Shown here: positions 47,628 to 52,655 of the stretch, piece by piece
How positions within the stretch are numbered: position 1 is the first letter of the stretch
How the letters are laid out: the number at the start of each line of letters is the position of its first letter
Assembly: GCF_001668625.1 (NCBI RefSeq)
Contig: NZ_LZLJ01000092.1
Span: 1 to 52,655, forward strand
DNA: 52,655 nt
Source of the DNA: Mycobacterium sp. 1274756.6
GTDB lineage: Bacteria; Actinomycetota; Actinomycetes; Mycobacteriales; Mycobacteriaceae
Direction of reading: 5' to 3'
The notes under the pieces: generated by a model
Databases searched by the model: none
Told to the model about the DNA's origin: nothing
The model's input: the letters and a program-made list of their open reading frames with translations, nothing else
Made by a program: the position numbers and the translations under genes

Positions 47628-47633
47628 ACCGAT

Positions 47634-48818
47634 TCACCCCAACGCCCGCGCCACCGCATCGAACGCACGCAACGTATCCGACAGCATCCACGGGTCCTCG
47701 TTGTGCGGCTGGGTGGACAACTTGGCGGCGACGATCTCCGCGGCGCGGTTGATGTAGATCAGCTGGCCGCGCATGCCCAGGGCCAGCAGAACATCGTTGC
47801 CGGGGTAGAAAAACCACATCTGGTTGCGGTACATCCCGCCGGGCATTCGGGGGTCACCTTCACCGGCGGCGAACGCGTGCCGCGAGTCGGGTCCGCCGGC
47901 GAGCGTGTCCGCGATCCACGCCGCCGGCAACACTTGCCGCCCGGTCAAGGAGACCCCATCGCGCAGAAACAGGGAGCCGAACCGGACCAAGTCGGTTAGA
48001 CACGCGCTGATGCCGCCGTCGAAGAACCCGGTGCCGACCGAATCCACGCCGATGATGGCGTCGCACTGGGCGCCGATGCGGCTCCACAACAGCTCCGACA
48101 TCAGTTCGGGCATCCGTTGGCCGCCGGCGACCTCGCAGATCCAGCCGAGTACATCGGTTTCACACGAGCGGTATTCGAACGGGCCGCCGTGCGCCGACTT
48201 CGCCCGCAGGGTCAGCAGGAAGTCGTACAGCGTGGCCGGGCCGTCGGGTCTGCTCCTGGTCGCCCAGCCGATCGCCTCATCGAGGAGATGCATCTGCGCG
48301 GCCGGGTCCTCATGGTCTTCGGAGAACGCGATGCCCGACCTCATGTCCAGCAGGTGGCGCACCGTCGCGCCGTTGTAGCCGCAGTTCGCCAACGCCGGAA
48401 CGAACGCGGTGACCGGCGCGTCAAGCTCGATGGCGCCGGCCCCGTGCAACGCCCCGGCGACCGCCCCCACCAGCGACTTGCTCACCGAGAACAGCAGGTG
48501 TCGAGCCTGGGACGTGAAGTCACCCAGGTAGTGCTCGGCCACCAGCGCGCCGCGGTGGGCCACCGCCCACCCGTCGGTGGCGGTAGCAGCCATCACCGCG
48601 CCGACGGTGGTGGTCGTCCCGCCCGCACCGATCACCCGGATCTCGGCTACCGGTGCGGGCGCTTCGGGCAACGCTGCGACCGGCCCCGTTCCGCGGGCGA
48701 TCACCGCGGTCGGCACCACGTCTTCGACGTGCTGGAACGACCACCGCGCATACGGCGCCGTCAACCAGTTCTCCCGCGAGATGCCGGCCGGGACACGACC
48801 CTCGTCGCCGCCGTTCAT
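47634..48818 (-). CDS. NylB-like serine hydrolase (class C beta-lactamase fold)
   Basis: This 394-residue enzyme of the penicillin-recognising family has the nucleophile motif Ser111-Val-Ser-Lys114 (LLFSVSKSLVG), Tyr216 in FEYRSCETDVLGW, and HLLDMRSGIAFSEDHEDP. These match the 6-aminohexanoate-dimer hydrolase (NylB)/EstB branch (Ser112, Lys115, Tyr215 in NylB). It therefore probably cleaves a small amide or ester. No signal peptide is visible, so it should act in the cytosol. It lies 46 bases downstream of the ATP-grasp gene on the same strand, so the two are likely one operon, and an amide-forming ATP-grasp beside an amidase is notable. Confidence 0.82.
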   Translation of the reverse strand: MNGGDEGRVPAGISRENWLTAPYARWSFQHVEDVVPTAVIARGTGPVAALPEAPAPVAEIRVIGAGGTTTTVGAVMAATATDGWAVAHRGALVAEHYLGDFTSQARHLLFSVSKSLVGAVAGALHGAGAIELDAPVTAFVPALANCGYNGATVRHLLDMRSGIAFSEDHEDPAAQMHLLDEAIGWATRSRPDGPATLYDFLLTLRAKSAHGGPFEYRSCETDVLGWICEVAGGQRMPELMSELLWSRIGAQCDAIIGVDSVGTGFFDGGISACLTDLVRFGSLFLRDGVSLTGRQVLPAAWIADTLAGGPDSRHAFAAGEGDPRMPGGMYRNQMWFFYPGNDVLLALGMRGQLIYINRAAEIVAAKLSTQPHNEDPWMLSDTLRAFDAVARALG

Positions 48819-48864
48819 GCAGGCAGCCCCGACCGATCTCCGGTTGAGTGCGCGACGCGGCGGT

Positions 48865-50349
48865 TCACGCGCGCGCGACGAGCCGCGAGACGATCGGCGT
48901 CGCGGGCGTCAAGGGCGTTGAGGCGAACTTCGCCTTCATGCCGCTGATCCAGCGCCGGCAGCGTTCGGTGAGCTGGTAGTCGTCGGTCTGCAAATGCCCG
49001 CGGGTGACGAGCACGCCGAGTTGGGCGCCCTCGCTCCGGAGGTCGCCCGGTGCCGCCACCCGCATGTAGAAGGCCTCGGACTCATCGATCAGCGACGCGC
49101 AGTCGTTGGCCGGGCGGGCAAAGGAGACATGCCCGTCGTCGCAGAGGCGCCACACACCCGTGCGTGGCGTCGCGGTGAACAACTCGACCGCCGGCGAAGT
49201 CTCCGCGATGATCATCTGACCCCAGACCTCGTCCTGGCCGTAGCCGCGCTCCCAGCGCGCGTTGATCCCCTCGATGTCGAGCACGTACTCCACGTCCAGG
49301 TACTCCAAGAGGTGGAACAAGAACAGCGGCATGTCGGCATAGGCCTCGGTGGTCAAGTTCGTCATCGGGCTTGCCCCGCTCAGCCGCGGGTTCACCTCGC
49401 CGAGGTAGAGCTCGCCGGAATCCAGATCGTGCAACAGGTCGACCTCTAAGTAGCCGCAGTAGCCCTCGCGGCTCAGCACGTCGCCGAGCTTGCGCACCAT
49501 CTCGCGCGCCGCCCGGGTCTGCGCGGGCGGCAGCACTTCGCGCCAGATGTCGTTGCCGCACCATCCACCTTTGCGCGGAGTCAACTCGGGGTAGCCCACC
49601 AGGCTCGTCATCGCGGGCCCGATCACGGTGCCGTGGCGGGTGACAGCACCCTCGATGCACACCTCGACGTTGCGGATGCGCTTCATCACTTTGACTTCCG
49701 GCTGACCCGTCAGGTCGGCGGCACAGTGGTTCCAGTCGCGTTCGCCGCGCACGAAGAACGTCGCACTGCCCGCATCGCCGTAGGCGGCCTCGACCACCAG
49801 GTCGTCGCCCAAACCGGCGCTATGCGCGAGGGCCCTCAGCTCCGGGTAGGAGCGGGCCGGCCCGATCACGTGCGGCACGCTCGGCACCCCGGCGTCGTCG
49901 GCGAGCCGGGTCATGACGATCTTGGAGCCCAGCCGCTGGCGCAGCTCTACCGACGGATGCATGACGTCAAGGCCGGCCTGGCGGGCGAGGGCTTGGGTCT
50001 GCTCCTCAAGCATGACGAAGCACGCTTTGCCGCCGGGGCCGCGTCCGGCGATGAATTCCAGGGTCTCGGGATCGCGTAAGAGGTGGTTGCACACATCGCC
50101 CATCGAGTCGAAATCGATGCGGTCGCGCCGGCGGGGGATGTGCACGCGGGGATGTTCTCCTTCGAACGAGTCGAAGTAGTTCAGGTAGTAGAAGTTCCGT
50201 ATCCAGCGATCGATACCCAACAGGTTGAACGGGGTCGGCGAGACGAAGTACAGCGGCACGGTGTTGGTGTGAAAGAACGCGCGGACGTCCGACAGGCCGT
50301 TCAGCGGCCGACGCGATCCGGGTTCACTGGCGCGGGCAGGCACGGTCAC
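48865..50349 (-). CDS. stand-alone ATP-grasp ligase of unknown substrate
   Basis: This 494-residue protein has the ATP-grasp fold: a preATP-like N-terminus (RAFFHTNTVPLYFVSPTPFN), a central part with LGSKIVMTRLADDAGVPSVP, a nucleotide-binding strand VVEAAYGDAGSATFFVRG, and the metal-binding end GYLEVDLLHD then LYLGEVNPRLSG. Annotation pipelines tend to call such proteins biotin carboxylase, but no carboxyltransferase, BCCP or biotin-binding Lys site is nearby. A carboxylate-amine ligase role is more plausible. The GTG start at 50349 lacks a Shine-Dalgarno motif, and an in-frame GTG at 50343 is also possible. The hydrolase follows it and a ketosynthase diverges from it. Confidence 0.78.
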   Translation of the reverse strand: MTVPARASEPGSRRPLNGLSDVRAFFHTNTVPLYFVSPTPFNLLGIDRWIRNFYYLNYFDSFEGEHPRVHIPRRRDRIDFDSMGDVCNHLLRDPETLEFIAGRGPGGKACFVMLEEQTQALARQAGLDVMHPSVELRQRLGSKIVMTRLADDAGVPSVPHVIGPARSYPELRALAHSAGLGDDLVVEAAYGDAGSATFFVRGERDWNHCAADLTGQPEVKVMKRIRNVEVCIEGAVTRHGTVIGPAMTSLVGYPELTPRKGGWCGNDIWREVLPPAQTRAAREMVRKLGDVLSREGYCGYLEVDLLHDLDSGELYLGEVNPRLSGASPMTNLTTEAYADMPLFLFHLLEYLDVEYVLDIEGINARWERGYGQDEVWGQMIIAETSPAVELFTATPRTGVWRLCDDGHVSFARPANDCASLIDESEAFYMRVAAPGDLRSEGAQLGVLVTRGHLQTDDYQLTERCRRWISGMKAKFASTPLTPATPIVSRLVARA

Positions 50350-50868
50350 ACGGGCTGGCGGTCGGCGTCCAGGTTTTGCGCGGTGCTCGGGGTGAACCGG
50401 CCGCGCCGCGACGAAATCGTGGCGAATCTACCAACATGGCGACCTGGGGAGTTGCCACATAAGCCAGCCTAACGCACCGCGACGCGCCCGGACACGATCG
50501 GCGCAACCGCCGACTATCCGCAGGACAGGCGCTGTACGAGGATCGTTCCGGGGCGACGTCAACGCCAACGCCACGGGGCTATTCGCTGAAAGCGGCGCGG
50601 CGGGCTTGCAGGATCGGAATAGTCAGTGCGCCAGTGCTACCCACGGTATTGTGCTCACGACAGCGGCTACGGGCGCGCGGGTCTGGAAGCTGATACAGAC
50701 GCACCGGTGGGTGTCGGGCGTTCAGGAGGAACATCAACGTGGCGAAGAGGCGTTGCAGTGCGGTGCCAGCCGACTCAAGGACACCGCACGGTGCAGACGC
50801 CACGTCTCGTGGTGTGACGCCGTAGCCGCGGTCGGCCGGTGAGCAACAGCCGTACTCAGGGAGCGTTT
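50350..50868. promoter_or_regulatory. divergent control region between ATP-grasp and ketosynthase genes
   Basis: This 519-base region has no convincing long gene. A possible plus-strand -10 is TATTGT at 50647-50652, and a possible minus-strand -10 is TAGATT near 50425. It also holds a short ORF with a strong ribosome-binding site (listed separately). Its size suggests regulated, divergent transcription. Confidence 0.35.
50739..50825 (+). CDS. possible 28-codon leader ORF upstream of ketosynthase
   Basis: A GTG preceded by AGGAGGA eight bases upstream opens a 28-codon frame ([18 protein letters not shown], then [10 protein letters not shown]) ending in TAG at 50823-50825. It ends 44 bases before the preferred ketosynthase start. 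The excellent ribosome-binding site is unusual for this genome. It could be a leader peptide or a chance frame. Confidence 0.3.
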   Translation: MAKRRCSAVPADSRTPHGADATSRGVTP

Positions 50869-52122
50869 GTGACTTCATTGGCCACCGGGAACGGCCTGCC
50901 GAATGTCGTCGTCACCGGAATGGCGTTGACCACAGCGGTGGGGACCGACGCCGAAGGCACCTGGCAGGCGTTGCTGGCCGGGCGCAGCGGTATCCGCACG
51001 CTCAAGGACCCCTTCGTCGACCAGTACAAGCTTCCGGTGCGCATCGGCGGGCATCTACTGGAGACCTTCGATGAAGAGCTGACGGGCGCGGAGGCGCAGC
51101 GGCTGACCTACCTGCAGAGGATGGCCACCGTGCTGAGCAGGCGGGCCTGGGCAGACGCGGGCTCGCCGGACGTCGACACCAGGCGGTTGTCGGTGTCGAT
51201 CGGCACCGGGCTCGGCTCGGCGGAGGAGCTGGTCTGGAGCTACGACATCTTGCGCGAGCGCGGCGCTCAAGCGGTGCCACCGCTGAGCGTGGCCAAGTAC
51301 GTTCCCAGTGCGGCCGCAGCGGCCATCGGCCTGGACCGCCACGCGAAAGCCGGTGTGTGTACGACGGCCTCGGCGTGCGCGTCGGGCTCGGAGGGCATTG
51401 CGCACGCCTGGCAGCAGATCGTCCTGGGCGACGCCGACATCGCGATCTGCGGCGGAGTGGAAACCCGGATCGAAGCGGTCCCGATCGCGCTCTTCGCCCA
51501 GATGCGCATCGTGTTATCCACCACCAACGACGACCCGCCGGGAGCATGCCGTCCCTTCGACAAGGACCGCAACGGTTTCGTCTTCGGTGAAGGCGGCGCC
51601 ATCCTGGTTTTGGAGCGGGAGGAGCACGCCAAGGCGCGCGGAGCCACGCCGATCGCTCGGCTGATGGGCGCGTCGATCACCTCCGACGGGTACCACATGG
51701 TGGCGCCGGACCCGTCCGGCGAGCGTGCCGGTGACGCGATGACCCGGGCCATCCAGCTCGCGGGTCTGCAACCGACCGACATCGGTCATGTCAATGCGCA
51801 CGCCACCGGCACGCAGATCGGCGATGTGGCCGAGGGCAAAGCCATCAACAACGCGATGGGTCGGCATCGACCGGCCGTCTATGCCCCGAAGTCGGCGCTG
51901 GGGCATTCGGTGGGCGCGGTCGGGGCGGTGGAGGCGATCTTGACCGTTCTCGCACTGCGCGACGGTGTTATCCCGCCGACCTTGAACCTGGCCAACCTCG
52001 ACCCGGAGATCGACCTCGATGTGGTGGCCGGCGGGCCGCGCCGCGGTGATTACCGCTATGCGGTGAACAACTCGTTCGGCTTCGGCGGTCATAACGTCGC
52101 CACGGTGTTCGGCCGGTATTGA
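50869..52122 (+). CDS. KasA/KasB-like beta-ketoacyl-ACP synthase
   Basis: This condensing enzyme elongates acyl chains by decarboxylative Claisen condensation on ACP. The 417-residue product is closest by eye to mycobacterial Kas[61 protein letters not shown], and the C-terminal [20 protein letters not shown]. The triad is intact: Cys170 (SACASGSE), His (NAHATGT) and His ([11 protein letters not shown]). It differs at the nucleophile elbow ([11 protein letters not shown] rather than VMTPVSACASG). The usual kasA-kasB operon partners (fabD, acpM, accD6) are absent. GTG 50869 has AGGGAG five bases upstream; GTG 50839 is the longer alternative. Confidence 0.88.
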   Translation: MTSLATGNGLPNVVVTGMALTTAVGTDAEGTWQALLAGRSGIRTLKDPFVDQYKLPVRIGGHLLETFDEELTGAEAQRLTYLQRMATVLSRRAWADAGSPDVDTRRLSVSIGTGLGSAEELVWSYDILRERGAQAVPPLSVAKYVPSAAAAAIGLDRHAKAGVCTTASACASGSEGIAHAWQQIVLGDADIAICGGVETRIEAVPIALFAQMRIVLSTTNDDPPGACRPFDKDRNGFVFGEGGAILVLEREEHAKARGATPIARLMGASITSDGYHMVAPDPSGERAGDAMTRAIQLAGLQPTDIGHVNAHATGTQIGDVAEGKAINNAMGRHRPAVYAPKSALGHSVGAVGAVEAILTVLALRDGVIPPTLNLANLDPEIDLDVVAGGPRRGDYRYAVNNSFGFGGHNVATVFGRY

Positions 52123-52145
52123 GCCGGACGTCATCCAGTTTCCGC

Positions 52146-52236
52146 TGTGGATGGCCTCGACGAGCGATAAGGGCTAACGGTCAACGCTCCCCGGTTTCCC
52201 CGTCCCGGTTTATCCACAGTTGGGGGTTTGTCCACA
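52146..52236. promoter_or_regulatory. second outlying DnaA-box cluster
   Basis: TGTGGATGG (52146-52154, reverse complement CCATCCACA), TTATCCACA (52210-52218, perfect) and TTGTCCACA (52228-52236, perfect) lie in the ketosynthase-13E12 gap. Confidence 0.55.
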
Positions 52237-52299
52237 GATGTGTCGGGCGGGTCGGTGGGGGCGGGGGTTGTGTCGGTCGGCGTTTTTAGCGTCGGGGGT

Positions 52300-52655
52300 A
52301 TGGCGACAGCGATGACTCCGCAGGCGGCGCAGGACCAGATCCGCGCCGCCCTGGACGCCATCGACGCCGCCCACCAAGTGCTGCGCCAGACCTCCTCGGC
52401 GCTGGCAGACACCGCGTTTCGCCTCGACGTCGCCGAACGGCTGGAGACTCAGGAGCGGGTCAACCGGGGTCTGATGTATCGCTACTTCGACGAGCTGGCC
52501 GAACCCAGCCCCGAACGCGGCGCGGCCGACGCCATCCGCGCCGCCCTGTGGGAACGCCTCCACATCTCCCCGCGGGAAATCACCCGCCGCTTCCGCCAAG
52601 GTGCCCGCATCCGGCCTCGGCGCTGCCTGACCGGACCGAAACTGCCCCCCGAACT
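52300..52655 (+). CDS. 13E12-repeat/DUF222 protein, 3'-truncated by the window
   Basis: The frame from ATG 52300 stays open to the window end (118 codons). It reads TPQAAQDQIRAALDAIDAAH and YRYFDELAEPSPERGAADAI. This is typical of the N-terminal DUF222 region of the mycobacterial 13E12 family, whose full-length members carry a C-terminal HNH nuclease motif (outside this window). These genes are multicopy in mycobacteria and are often associated with mobile or repeated DNA. An ATG at 52312 is a possible alternative start. Confidence 0.8.
   Translation, partial: MATAMTPQAAQDQIRAALDAIDAAHQVLRQTSSALADTAFRLDVAERLETQERVNRGLMYRYFDELAEPSPERGAADAIRAALWERLHISPREITRRFRQGARIRPRRCLTGPKLPPE

Noticed and set aside
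48865..50349. Biotin carboxylase
   Set aside because: Only the generic ATP-grasp fold is seen. No biotin-carrier or carboxyltransferase partner is present nearby.
50579..50878. 99-codon minus-strand ORF between ATP-grasp and ketosynthase genes
   Set aside because: It overlaps the ketosynthase start and its ribosome-binding site, has an unusual Cys/Arg-rich composition and no motif.

Overview
The window is chromosomal DNA of a high-GC actinobacterium, almost certainly a member of the Mycobacteriaceae. It reproduces the mycobacterial origin region in order: the Rv3906c–Rv3922c block, rnpA, rpmH, dnaA, oriC, dnaN, recF, dciA, gyrB, gyrA, and then Rv0007 through Rv0020c and leuT. Species cannot be fixed by eye. 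Useful markers are a full-length endonuclease-bearing GyrA intein, recF directly after dnaN with no gnd between them (as in M. tuberculosis), Ser at GyrA position 90, and a sigM locus that lacks its anti-sigma gene.

Layout. 1–2.7 kb: the end of a TIGR03084-type gene, an Asp/Gly-repeat calcium-binding-type protein and the CCA-adding enzyme. 2.8–9.3 kb: mutT4, a secreted/membrane DUF6049 protein and murJ (lipid II flippase fused to a pseudokinase), coupled by start/stop overlaps. 9.4–12.7 kb: sigM, trxB2–trxC and cwlM. 12.7–18.8 kb, minus strand: a GNAT-like protein, then rpmH–rnpA–yidD–yidC–jag–gidB–parA–parB, with three perfect parS sites in parA and at the gidB start. 18.8–30.3 kb: the dnaA leader, dnaA, oriC with DnaA boxes, dnaN, recF, dciA, gyrB and the intein-containing gyrA. 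30.3–35 kb: DUF3566 protein, tRNA-Ile, a DLW-39-like micro-protein, tRNA-Ala, cwsA, ppiA, a PH-domain protein, crgA, DUF881 protein and trpG/pabA. 35–44.8 kb, minus strand: fhaA and the cell-wall signalling operon fhaB–pstP–rodA–pbpA–pknA–pknB, whose genes are joined by five successive 4-nt overlaps. 45.0–45.2 kb: tRNA-Leu and its terminator.

Beyond tRNA-Leu the mycobacterial core synteny ends. There is a lower-GC patch (45.2–47.4 kb) with a type IV (Mrr-type) restriction enzyme carrying an EVE/PUA-like N-terminal domain, a second PD-(D/E)XK-type nuclease and degenerate spacer DNA. It is followed by a GC-rich set: a NylB-like serine hydrolase, a stand-alone ATP-grasp enzyme and, divergently, a third-type KasA/KasB-like ketosynthase. 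The window closes with DnaA-box-like sites and the 5' end of a 13E12/DUF222 protein.

How the genes work together. The core encodes replication initiation, origin segregation, DNA topology and Ser/Thr-kinase control of wall growth. PknB and PstP act on MurJ, CwlM, FhaA and the RodA–PbpA machine, and most of these are encoded in this window. The most interesting departures are the unpaired sigM, the accessory hydrolase/ATP-grasp/ketosynthase cluster, the nuclease island beside tRNA-Leu, and two DnaA-box clusters outside oriC, one fused to a perfect 18-bp palindrome.
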